Part shown: positions 34,734 through 40,630 of the stretch, piece by piece
Layout of the letters: the number at the start of each line of letters is the position of its first letter
How positions within the stretch are numbered: the first letter of the stretch is position 1
DNA from: an uncultured Paraprevotella sp.
GTDB taxonomy: Bacteria; Bacteroidota; Bacteroidia; Bacteroidales; Bacteroidaceae
NCBI GenBank assembly: GCA_900548345.1
Contig: URKA01000028.1
Coordinates: 1-40,630 of the forward strand
Reading direction: 5' to 3'
DNA: 40,630 nucleotides
Translations under genes and position numbers: made by a program
The notes under the pieces: model-generated
What the model saw: only the letters and a program-made list of their open reading frames with translations
What the model was told of the DNA's origin: nothing
Database searches by the model: none

Positions 34734-35666
34734 ATGGAAGACATCATTGCTCCGGTGGACAAGGCACTGTTGAAAGCTGAACTGACTGCCGACAAAAGGT
34801 TACGTTACACGAATAAAAGCCATAATGAGATTTATGTGGTGACATGGCAGAATTCGCCCAATGTGGTGAGGGAAATCGGGCGTTTGCGCGAGATTGCATT
34901 CCGGGCAGCCGGTGGTGGAACGGGCATGTCGATAGACCTTGACGTGTTCGACACGATGGAGAATCCTTATAAGCAACTGATTGTATGGGACCCCGAAGCG
35001 GAAGAAATACTGGGCGGATACCGCTATCTTTTGGGCAAAGATGTGAAGGTGCGTGAGGACGGGCAGCCTATATTGGCCACTTCGCACATGTTTCATTTCT
35101 CCGACAGGTTCATGAAGGACTATATGCCTTATACGATAGAGTTGGGACGTTCGTTCGTTACGTTGGAGTATCAGAGCACGCGTGCCGGTTCGAAAGGGCT
35201 TTTCGCGCTCGACAACTTGTGGGACGGGCTGGGTGCGCTGACCGTGCTGGTGCCTGATGTACGCTATTACTTCGGAAAGATGACGATGTATCCGTCTTAT
35301 AACCGTTTCGGACGCGACATGATACTCTATTTCCTGAAAAAGCATTTTGAAGACAAGGACAAGTTGATTGTGCCGATTAATCCCTTGCAGCTGGAAGCCG
35401 ACGGCGAGGTGCTGAAGAGCCTTTTCGTGAAGGATGATTTCAAGGAGGACTACAGGATTCTGAATACCGAGGTACGCAAGCTCGGTTACAACATTCCGCC
35501 TTTGGTCAATGCCTATATGGGGCTTTCGCCCACCATGAAGATGTTCGGAACGGCCATCAACGATGAGTTCGGCGATGTGGAAGAGACAGGCATCCTGATT
35601 GCCGTCGATGAAATCCGCGAAGAAAAGCGCCGCCGCCATATCGCCACGTTCTGCGGACGGGAATAG
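34734..35666 (+). CDS. glsB: GNAT-family N-acyltransferase, probable N-acyl glycine (commendamide-type) synthase GlsB
   Basis: A 310-residue protein of the acetyltransferase/hemolysin family (PF13444 type). Recognisable parts are VVREIGRLREIAFRAAGGGTG near residue 45, YKQLIVWDPEAEEILGGYR near 80, and YTIELGRSFVTLEYQ near 130. Related Bacteroides enzymes join a 3-hydroxy fatty acid to glycine to form commendamide, the precursor of glycine lipids. The ATG at 34734 is preferred over the in-frame ATG at 34671, which would overlap the upstream gene by 14 codons. It ends just before a strong terminator. Confidence 0.72.
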   Translation: MEDIIAPVDKALLKAELTADKRLRYTNKSHNEIYVVTWQNSPNVVREIGRLREIAFRAAGGGTGMSIDLDVFDTMENPYKQLIVWDPEAEEILGGYRYLLGKDVKVREDGQPILATSHMFHFSDRFMKDYMPYTIELGRSFVTLEYQSTRAGSKGLFALDNLWDGLGALTVLVPDVRYYFGKMTMYPSYNRFGRDMILYFLKKHFEDKDKLIVPINPLQLEADGEVLKSLFVKDDFKEDYRILNTEVRKLGYNIPPLVNAYMGLSPTMKMFGTAINDEFGDVEETGILIAVDEIREEKRRRHIATFCGRE

Positions 35667-35698
35667 GATTGTGTAGATTAAAGACTTTTAAACTGGAA

Positions 35699-35737
35699 AT
35701 ATCATCGGAATGGATACTCCATTCCGATGATATTTTT
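35699..35737. terminator. Terminator after the acyltransferase pair
   Basis: A perfect 15 bp stem (35699-35713 with 35719-35733) with a 5 base loop is followed by a T run. It can serve the plus-strand operon and lies next to the stop codon of the minus-strand remnant at 35736. Confidence 0.9.
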
Positions 35738-35868
35738 ATTCTGCACATTTCGTGGTATAGTTTCCGGTTTTTACGATGTATAATCCGGAAGGTAGTGGGA
35801 TGATTTCTGAGCCTGTATTTGCAATCCTTTTACTATATACGCATTTCCCTTGTATGTTGACCAAATAG
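35736..35868 (-). pseudogene. 3' remnant of a gene for a protein with a T9SS-like sorting tail
   Basis: The minus strand reads, without a start codon, YLVNIQGKCVYSKRIANTG then IIPLPSGLYIVKTGNYTTKC, Ala-Glu and stop at 35736-35738. This is the typical end of a C-terminal sorting domain (N-I-Q-G-x-x-V-Y and G-x-Y-I-V-K). Everything upstream has been replaced by hsdS-derived sequence. The exact junction is unclear because the TTGACCAAATAG stretch at 35857-35868 can belong to either side. This marks a deletion or insertion boundary of the hsdS locus. Confidence 0.6.
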
Positions 35869-36586
35869 AACAGGAGAATCAGACATACAAACCATAATCA
35901 AGCAAACCAAGAGCAAAATTCTTGAACTCGCCATTCATGGAAAACTTGTTCCACAACCCCCGAATGACGAGCCTGTTTTGGAATTGCTCAAACGAATAAA
36001 TCCAAAGACGGAAATCACTTGTGATAACGGGCATAGTGAGAAGTTACCGCAAGGATGGAGCATCACTGAACTGACAAACTTAGCGGACATAAAAAACGGA
36101 TATGCTTTCAAAAGTTCAAATTATATATCTTCAAATGGTGTTCGCTTGATTCGTATTGCAAATGTTCAAGATGGATATATCGAAGATAAAATGCCTCAGT
36201 TTTATCCTTTTGATAAGATGAAAGCGCTGAAAGATTTTATGCTGACAGAGGGCGACATCCTGATGTCTCTAACTGGGAATGTTGGACGTGTGGGAATTTT
36301 AACAAATGAACTATTGCCAGCAGCTCTTAACCAACGTGTGGCATGTATTAAAGAACATCCTAATATTATTGCTAAGAAGTTTTTATTTTATACATTTCAG
36401 ACAAGCAACTTTTCCAAAGATTGTGTGAAATCAGGGAAAGGGGTTGCACAGTTAAATATTAGCACCGAATGGCTAAAACATTACTTCATTTTAATACCAC
36501 CTCTTACCGAACAACAACGCATCGTTCAAAAGATAGAAGAACTATTCTCAGTTCTTGATAATATTCAAAATGCCTTAGAAGTGTAA
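35861..36586 (+). pseudogene. Silent hsdS fragment A (central conserved region plus second target-recognition domain)
   Basis: After a TGA at 35858-35860 the frame is open for 241 codons with no ATG start. It begins in the central conserved region of HsdS (IIKQTKSKILELAIHGKLVP, NDEPVLELLKRINP, CDNGH) and continues through one complete target-recognition domain (ITELTNLADIKNGYAFKSSN to GVAQLNISTEWLKHYF) and the final helix (TEQQRIVQKIEELF), ending Ala-Leu-Glu-Val. Compared with the long hsdS it has lost one base near 35873, since the sequence before it (Val-Asp-Gln-Ile-Glu-Gln) is in another frame. It has no promoter or start of its own and can only be expressed after recombination. Confidence 0.8.
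36018..36034 (+). repeat. 17 bp inverted repeat, copy in silent half A
   Basis: CTTGTGATAACGGGCAT is identical to the reverse complement of 39903-39919 in the long hsdS. It encodes the same Cys-Asp-Asn-Gly-His in the same frame in both. The two copies are 3.9 kb apart in opposite orientation. Weaker similarity continues upstream through the whole central conserved region. Confidence 0.8.
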
Positions 36587-36604
36587 TCAAATACACTTCT
36601 AAGG
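36573..36604. terminator. Bidirectional hairpin between silent half A and recombinase 1
   Basis: CCTTAGAAGTGTA (36573-36585) and TACACTTCTAAGG (36592-36604) form a perfect 13 bp stem with a 6 base loop. The left arm contains the stop codon region of half A. A nearly identical hairpin ends half B at 38001-38027. Confidence 0.65.
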
Positions 36605-36616
36605 GCTAATGTAACT

Positions 36617-37420
36617 TTACCAATTCACCACTTTATCCACAATCTTCTGTTGTTCGCTGGCAGTTCTTCGAAGATAGATACGAGTGGTCTCTATGCTTTC
36701 ATGCCCCATAAGGTCGGCAAGCAGAGCAAGGTCGTTAAAGCGGTCAAGGAAGTTTTTTGCAAAACGGTGGCGGAATGAATGAGGATAAACAACCTCCTTA
36801 TTCATTCCGTATTTTTCAGCAAAATGTTTGAGTTGGGAAGCGATTCCGCGAGTGGTAATGCGCTGACCGAAACGGTTCAAGAAGATATAGCCGGATGTCA
36901 TGCCTTGATTCTTCAACCACTTTTCTGCTTCAGTTCGTAGATTCTTGGGGATGTATAGCCGTCGAATCTTTCCGCCTTTGCTATACAGGTCAAGATAACC
37001 CACTTTGATATGTTCCGCTTTGATGTGGAGCAATTCACTAACACGTGCCTCGGTGGCAGCCATGAACCACACGATGAAATACCACTCTTCATAGCCATCA
37101 GCTTTAAGCCTGGCTTTGAGAAATTTGTAATCGGCATCACTGATTACATTTTCCAAAAAGTTCTTTTGTTGCACCTTTACGAACTTCACTTTCAGCTTCT
37201 CCTGTTTTGTAAACTCTAGGAATTTATTGATTCCTTGTAAGCGCAGGTTCACTGTCTGCGGTTTGAAGTTCTCCACCAAATACCCCTTGTATGCTAAAAG
37301 GTTCTTCTTATTTACTTCCCCATAATGATTGAGAAAATACTGCACCGTCCACACATAGGATGTGACGGTGTTCTTGGCGAGATTACTCTTTGCCAATTGT
37401 TTTTTGAATTTTGTTACCAT
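36617..37420 (-). CDS. Tyrosine recombinase 1 of the hsdS locus
   Basis: A 267-residue site-specific recombinase. The N-terminal SAM-like DNA-binding domain is about residues 1-85 and the catalytic domain about 95-267. Catalytic residues are Arg126 (EARVSELL), a Lys in SKGGKIRRLYIP near 148-151, His214 and Arg217 (HSFRHRF), His240 (GHESIETT) and the nucleophile Tyr249 (RIYL). By eye 22 of 267 residues differ from the second recombinase at 38038-38841; the last 55 or so are almost identical. Residue 124, usually Gly in the T-G-x-R box, is Glu here (one base change), which may weaken activity. It probably inverts hsdS segments. It is convergent with half A and divergent from half B. Confidence 0.92.
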   Translation of the reverse strand: MVTKFKKQLAKSNLAKNTVTSYVWTVQYFLNHYGEVNKKNLLAYKGYLVENFKPQTVNLRLQGINKFLEFTKQEKLKVKFVKVQQKNFLENVISDADYKFLKARLKADGYEEWYFIVWFMAATEARVSELLHIKAEHIKVGYLDLYSKGGKIRRLYIPKNLRTEAEKWLKNQGMTSGYIFLNRFGQRITTRGIASQLKHFAEKYGMNKEVVYPHSFRHRFAKNFLDRFNDLALLADLMGHESIETTRIYLRRTASEQQKIVDKVVNW

Positions 37421-37462
37421 ACTACATTGAATTAGAATGAATATGGTAATAATATAAAGGTA

Positions 37463-38014
37463 CGTATCGGGCAGTATGGGAAGATGCCGTTTGAGATTCC
37501 AAATAGTTGGCTATGGTTAAGTCATAATGATATACTTGAAATATCTGGCGGTTCACAACCTGCAAAAAGTTATTTCAAAGAGACTCCTGAAAATGGGTAT
37601 ATTCGCTTATATCAGATAAGGGATTATGGTGAACATCCTGTACCTGTTTATATACCGATAGAACTGGCATCAAAGACAACGCAAAAGGGGGATATTCTGT
37701 TGGCTCGTTATGGGGGCTCATTAGGTAAAGTTTTTATAGCCGAGGATGGCGCGTATAACGTTGCTATGGCTAAGGTTATATTAAAGTTTGAGCATTTATT
37801 AGATAAAGAGTTTGTATATTTCTACTATTTGTCAAAACTTTATCAGGATAAATTACAAACTATATCACGAACTGCACAAGCTGGTTTTAATAGTTCGGAC
37901 TTTGAGGATATGTATTTCCCTCTTCCACCGATAGAAGAACAACAACGTATTGTACATAGAATAAAAAGTCTGTATTTAGCCATTGACAATATACAAAAAG
38001 CCTTAGAAGTGTAA
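37463..38014 (+). pseudogene. Silent hsdS fragment B (one target-recognition domain)
   Basis: An open frame without promoter begins in the recombinase 1 upstream region (Arg-Ile-Gly-Gln-Tyr-Gly-Lys) and runs MPFEIPNSWLWLSHNDILEI to the domain end PPIEEQQRIVHRIKSLYLAI and Asn-Ile-Gln-Lys-Ala-Leu-Glu-Val. It contains one target-recognition domain and one conserved helix, half of a full HsdS. The internal ATG at 37484 could start translation, but no ribosome binding site is evident. The entry sequence CGTATCGGGCA (37463-37473) is shared with half C. Its TGCCGTTTGAG (37485-37495) is also found, inverted, at the start of the first recognition domain of the long hsdS. Confidence 0.78.
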
Positions 38015-38027
38015 TGCACTTCTAAGG
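38001..38027. terminator. Bidirectional hairpin between silent half B and recombinase 2
   Basis: CCTTAGAAGTG (38001-38011) pairs perfectly with CACTTCTAAGG (38017-38027) around TAATG. The stop codon of half B lies inside the hairpin. It parallels the hairpin after half A. Confidence 0.65.
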
Positions 38028-38037
38028 GCAATAAAAT

Positions 38038-38841
38038 TTACCAATTCACGACCTTGTCCACAATCTTTTGTTGTTCGCTTGCAGTTCGACGTAGATAGAT
38101 ACGGGTAGTTTCTATGCTCTCATGTCCCATTAGGTCGGCAAGCAAGGCAAGGTCGTTGAAGCGGTCGAGGAAGTTCTTTGCAAAACGATGACGGAATGAA
38201 TGGGGATATACAACATCCTTGTTCATTCCGTATTTTTCTGCAAAATGCTTTAGCTGTTGGGCAATGCCACGTGTAGTTATTCGCTCGCCAAAGCGGTTGA
38301 GGAAAATGTATCCAGAAGAACGCCCTTGTTCCTTCAACCATTTTGTGACTTCTGTCCTCAAATTCTTTGGGATATATAAACGGCGCACTTTACCGCCCTT
38401 ACTATAAAGGTCAAGATGCCCAATGTGTACATGTTCTGCTTTTATATGCAACAATTCGCTGACACGTGCCCCTGTAGCAGCCATAAACCATACAACGAAG
38501 TACCATTCATCATAACCATCGGCTTTGAGTCGTGCTTTAAGGAATTTATAATCCGCATCACTGATTACATTCTCCAAAAAGTTCTTTTGCTGAACTTTCA
38601 CAAACTTCACTTTTAACTTTTCTTGCTTGATAAACTCCAAATACTTGTTGATGCCTTGTAGCCGCAAATTGACAGTTTGAGGTTTGAAGTTCTCCACTAA
38701 ATACCCTTTGTAGCCTAAAAGATTCTTTTTGTTGACTTCCCCATAATGACAAAGAAAATACTGTACCGTCCATACATAAGAAGTAACGGTGTTCTTTGCC
38801 AAATTACTTTTGGCAAGATAGCCTTTGAATTTTGTTACCAT
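38038..38841 (-). CDS. Tyrosine recombinase 2 of the hsdS locus
   Basis: A 267-residue tyrosine recombinase, the close paralog of the one at 36617-37420. All catalytic residues are present: Arg126 in the canonical TGARVSELL box, Lys in SKGGKVRRLYIP, His214-x-x-Arg217, His240 and Tyr249. Because its box I is intact it is the better candidate for the active enzyme. The two genes differ at many synonymous positions while the proteins stay about 92% identical, so both have been under selection since duplication. The 40 bases upstream also resemble those of recombinase 1 (ATGAATACGGTATCAATATA against ATGAATATGGTAATAATATA). It is divergent from half C, whose inverted repeat lies only 50 bases from its start. 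Confidence 0.93.
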   Translation of the reverse strand: MVTKFKGYLAKSNLAKNTVTSYVWTVQYFLCHYGEVNKKNLLGYKGYLVENFKPQTVNLRLQGINKYLEFIKQEKLKVKFVKVQQKNFLENVISDADYKFLKARLKADGYDEWYFVVWFMAATGARVSELLHIKAEHVHIGHLDLYSKGGKVRRLYIPKNLRTEVTKWLKEQGRSSGYIFLNRFGERITTRGIAQQLKHFAEKYGMNKDVVYPHSFRHRFAKNFLDRFNDLALLADLMGHESIETTRIYLRRTASEQQKIVDKVVNW

Positions 38842-38885
38842 ATTACACTAAATTTAAAATGAATACGGTATCAATATAAAGAAGG

Positions 38886-39377
38886 CGTATCGGGCATTAT
38901 CAGAACTTGCCTGGTTCGTGGTGTGTTGCACCCATGGGAATACTGTGTTCTTTAAGCGACGGGGAGAAGCAAACAGGTGTAGAAAGAATAAATCTTGATG
39001 TCAAATATTTGAGAGGTGAGCGTGATGCCAAAACTCTAACAGCAGGTAAGTTCACACCAGCAAATTCACTTCTGATATTGGTTGACGGAGAAAATTCTGG
39101 AGAAGTTTTCAGGACTCCAATTGAGGGCTATCAAGGCAGTACTTTCAAGCGACTGTCTATAAAAGATGATATGAATACAGACTATGTCCTGCAAGTTATA
39201 AACTTACATCGTAAGATACTGAGAGAAAATAAGGTCGGTTCTGCAATTCCGCATCTGAATAAGAAACTGTTCAAAGAAATAGAAGTGCCAATACCTCCTT
39301 ATAATGAACAGAAGAGGATTGTTGAAGCTATCAATATCGCATTCAAGCATCTTGATACGATAATGGAGAGCCTATAA
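38886..39377 (+). pseudogene. Silent hsdS fragment C (alternative second target-recognition domain)
   Basis: An open frame without promoter starts Arg-Ile-Gly-His-Tyr-Gln-Asn-Leu-Pro, continues GSWCVAPMGILCSLSDGEKQ and ends VPIPPYNEQKRIVEAINIAF, then HLDTIMESL. It is one target-recognition domain with the last conserved helix. Its first 23 bases (38891-38913) exactly match the start of the second recognition domain in the long hsdS, and both end in Ile-Met-Glu-Ser-Leu. The two 3' ends meet and overlap by 6 bases at 39372-39377. This half is therefore the direct exchange partner of the long gene. No ATG start exists before Met-10. Confidence 0.82.
38891..38913 (+). repeat. 23 bp inverted repeat, left copy (silent half C)
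   Basis: The sequence starts CGGGCATTATCAGAACTTGC and ends CTG. It is the exact reverse complement of 39887-39909; the bases directly outside differ on both sides. It encodes Gly-His-Tyr-Gln-Asn-Leu-Pro in the same frame as in the long hsdS. It is a predicted recombination site. Confidence 0.88.
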
Positions 39378-39389
39378 ACTCTCCATTAT
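39360..39389. terminator. Symmetric hairpin at the meeting point of half C and the long hsdS
   Basis: ATAATGGAGAG (39360-39370) and CTCTCCATTAT (39379-39389) are perfect complements around an 8 base loop that contains both stop codons. The symmetry means that an inversion of 38891-39909 leaves an equivalent end behind. It can act as a terminator for both strands, although no T run follows. Confidence 0.6.
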
Positions 39390-40630
39390 TGCGTCTAATT
39401 GAGCAAATGTCTTTCTAACTGCACTTACGATTCTTTCTTGTTCTCCCAATGGAGGCAAAAGAAAATCAAAATTGCCTATTACGTTAGCACTGATATTAGG
39501 TTGTGCACCACCATAAGCCAGTTTTAGTATTTCTTCCACTTTTGACTGCATAAAATAATCCCTGTACGATGCTAGCAATATGGAATCATCTAAGATACGT
39601 ATGTTCGCAACTCGTTGGTTCAAATATGCTGTTTCTTCATATGAATAAACTCCCATTTTACCTGTTGTAGCTCCTGACATAGCAATCAATAAATCGCCCT
39701 TGGTTACAAAAAATCTGTCATCTACTTTTTCCTGAATATAAACACACTCTGTTAAATCGATGGAATTGTTCACTAAATTAGATATGCGTATTAACGGTAC
39801 ACCTTCTGTCATGTAATCATTGCTGCTAAAGGCAAAACCATTTTCAATTTTACACAAATCGGAAAGCTTACATACTCCCCATCCTTCAGGCAAGTTCTGA
39901 TAATGCCCGTTATCACAAGGTGTGAAGTCGGGGTTTATGCGTTTCAACAGTTCAATAGCAGGCTCGTCATTCGGATCTTGCGGCACGAGCTTGCCGTGAA
40001 TGGCAAGGTCAAGGATTTTGTTTTTAGCCTGCTTGATGATGGTCTGCAAATCGGCTTTGTCTTGCTCTATTTGGTCAATCAAGGTAAACCACCTTTTTAT
40101 TTCTGCCGTGATACGATGCTGTTCTGAAAGGGGAGGCAATGGAATATAGGTATTCACAATGATTTCTTTTGAAATATTTGGTTGGGCTCCTCCGCCCCCT
40201 TTTTCAATGAAAGTAGTTCTTTGAGATAAAAGGAAATAAAATAAATACATTTGGGCAACAGCTTCGTGTTCAATACAAGCACAACATGCTTGATTCGTTG
40301 TTGCTGGGAATGTAAGAATCCCTAGTTTTCCAATTGTTGCTCCATACATTGCAATTAAAACACTTCCTGCAGGATTTAATTTTGCAGAAGAGTTTGCTAC
40401 TGCTTCTTCTGTTATAAATTCGGGTATGTCTGTGATTAAACCATCATTTAAATCTCCAGTTTTAAGCCAAGGAATATTCCCACCATAATAAAATTTATTT
40501 GCACGACTAGGAGTTCCGCCTGATTGCCAAGTACCAATAGCTCCCAATGTTGTCCATTCCCAATTACCAGGCACCTCAAACGGCACATTCTCATAATGGG
40601 GCGTATCGGAAGTCTTTGCAGACTTCTTAC
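39372..40630 (-). CDS. hsdS: Type I restriction-modification specificity subunit HsdS, 5' end outside the window
   Basis: At least 419 codons are open on the minus strand up to the right edge, so the start is not in the window; an internal GTG at 40586 is not the likely start. HsdS guides the HsdM/HsdR complex to a bipartite DNA target. Two target-recognition domains are seen. The first runs from VPFEVPGNWEWTTLGAIGTW to GGAQPNISKEIIVNTYIPLP. The central conserved helix is SEQHRITAEIKRWFTLIDQ plus TIIKQAKNKILDLAIHGKLV. The second runs from CDNGHYQNLPEGWGVCKLSD to GGAQPNISANVIGNFDFLLP. The final helix is LGEQERIVSAVRKTFAQL. It is the only hsdS here with both domains and is presumably the expressed copy. 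hsdM and hsdR are expected upstream, beyond the edge. Confidence 0.9.
   Translation of the reverse strand, partial: KKSAKTSDTPHYENVPFEVPGNWEWTTLGAIGTWQSGGTPSRANKFYYGGNIPWLKTGDLNDGLITDIPEFITEEAVANSSAKLNPAGSVLIAMYGATIGKLGILTFPATTNQACCACIEHEAVAQMYLFYFLLSQRTTFIEKGGGGAQPNISKEIIVNTYIPLPPLSEQHRITAEIKRWFTLIDQIEQDKADLQTIIKQAKNKILDLAIHGKLVPQDPNDEPAIELLKRINPDFTPCDNGHYQNLPEGWGVCKLSDLCKIENGFAFSSNDYMTEGVPLIRISNLVNNSIDLTECVYIQEKVDDRFFVTKGDLLIAMSGATTGKMGVYSYEETAYLNQRVANIRILDDSILLASYRDYFMQSKVEEILKLAYGGAQPNISANVIGNFDFLLPPLGEQERIVSAVRKTFAQLDAIMESL
39887..39919 (-). repeat. Inverted repeat copies in the expressed hsdS (23 bp and 17 bp, overlapping)
   Basis: Positions 39887-39909 are the exact reverse complement of 38891-38913 in half C. 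Positions 39903-39919 are the exact reverse complement of 36018-36034 in half A. Both lie at the entry to the second target-recognition domain of the long hsdS and overlap by 7 bases, so one place in the gene can pair with two silent halves. Confidence 0.87.

Larger units (their letters stand above)
35850..40630. mobile_element. Invertible type I restriction-modification specificity locus (hsdS shufflon), right end outside window
   Basis: The region holds one long minus-strand hsdS (39372 to beyond 40630), three plus-strand hsdS 3' halves lacking a 5' part (35861-36586, 37463-38014, 38886-39377), and two minus-strand tyrosine recombinase genes between them. Exact inverted repeats at matching codon positions join the long gene to silent halves: 23 bp for 38891-38913 and 39887-39909, 17 bp for 36018-36034 and 39903-39919. 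This is the layout of known phase-variable type I systems in Bacteroides and other gut bacteria. The base composition is visibly more AT-rich than the flanking core genes, consistent with acquisition. Inversion itself is inferred. Confidence 0.85.

Noticed and set aside
38884..40609. GGCGTATCGG as a further inversion site
   Set aside because: The copies at 38884-38893 and 40600-40609 are in the same orientation on the plus strand and, in the hsdS reading direction, at non-equivalent positions; at 10 bases chance similarity is possible.

Overview
The window looks like a chromosomal segment of a Bacteroidales bacterium, most likely Bacteroidaceae (Bacteroides/Phocaeicola type). The reasons are the Bacteroidetes promoter signature (TTG or TTTG, 19-21 bp, TAnnTTTG) in front of several operons, weak Shine-Dalgarno use, the rimP-nusA-infB-cvpA-sufBCDS gene order, a meso-DAP type MurE inside a dcw cluster, a C-terminal secretion-tail protein, and a pair of glycine-lipid type acyltransferases. 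No rRNA, tRNA or CRISPR array was recognised.

Layout. 1-2783: a hemerythrin/RIC-like LuxR regulator and a LOG-family hydrolase (+), convergent with a PfkB sugar kinase (-). 2784-3201: a spacer with a small repeat cluster and a strong promoter. 3202-13279: one long + strand block, rimP-nusA-infB (ribosome maturation, transcription, translation initiation), cvpA, and sufB-sufC-sufD-sufS (Fe-S cluster assembly), closed by a strong terminator. 13397-15417: rnhB, a WYL regulator, a small unknown membrane protein and a 23-codon putative membrane peptide. 15420-16780: a cyclophilin remnant and a secreted protein on the minus strand. 16781-17841: a 1 kb AT-rich spacer crowded with palindromes and repeats. 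17842-33284: the division and cell wall (dcw) cluster rsmH-ftsL-ftsI-murE-mraY-murD-ftsW-murG-murC-ftsQ-ftsA-ftsZ, followed by a YqeY protein. It has no mraZ, murF or ddl. 33453-35666: a small secreted protein and two acyltransferases that probably make N-acyl glycine lipids. 35736-40630: an AT-richer, rearranged accessory locus.

The accessory locus is the most interesting part. One long type I restriction-modification specificity gene (hsdS, minus strand, open at the right edge) faces three silent, promoterless hsdS 3' halves on the plus strand. Two of these halves alternate with two paralogous tyrosine recombinase genes (about 92% identical proteins). An exact 23 bp inverted repeat sits at the same in-frame position in the long hsdS and in the nearest silent half. 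A 17 bp inverted repeat links the long gene to the farthest half. The arrangement predicts a site-specific inversion system (an hsdS shufflon) that swaps the second target-recognition domain and so changes the DNA methylation pattern of the cell. The hsdM/hsdR partners would lie beyond the right edge.

Limits: everything here was read by eye. Family assignments rest on motifs and gene order, not on database searches.
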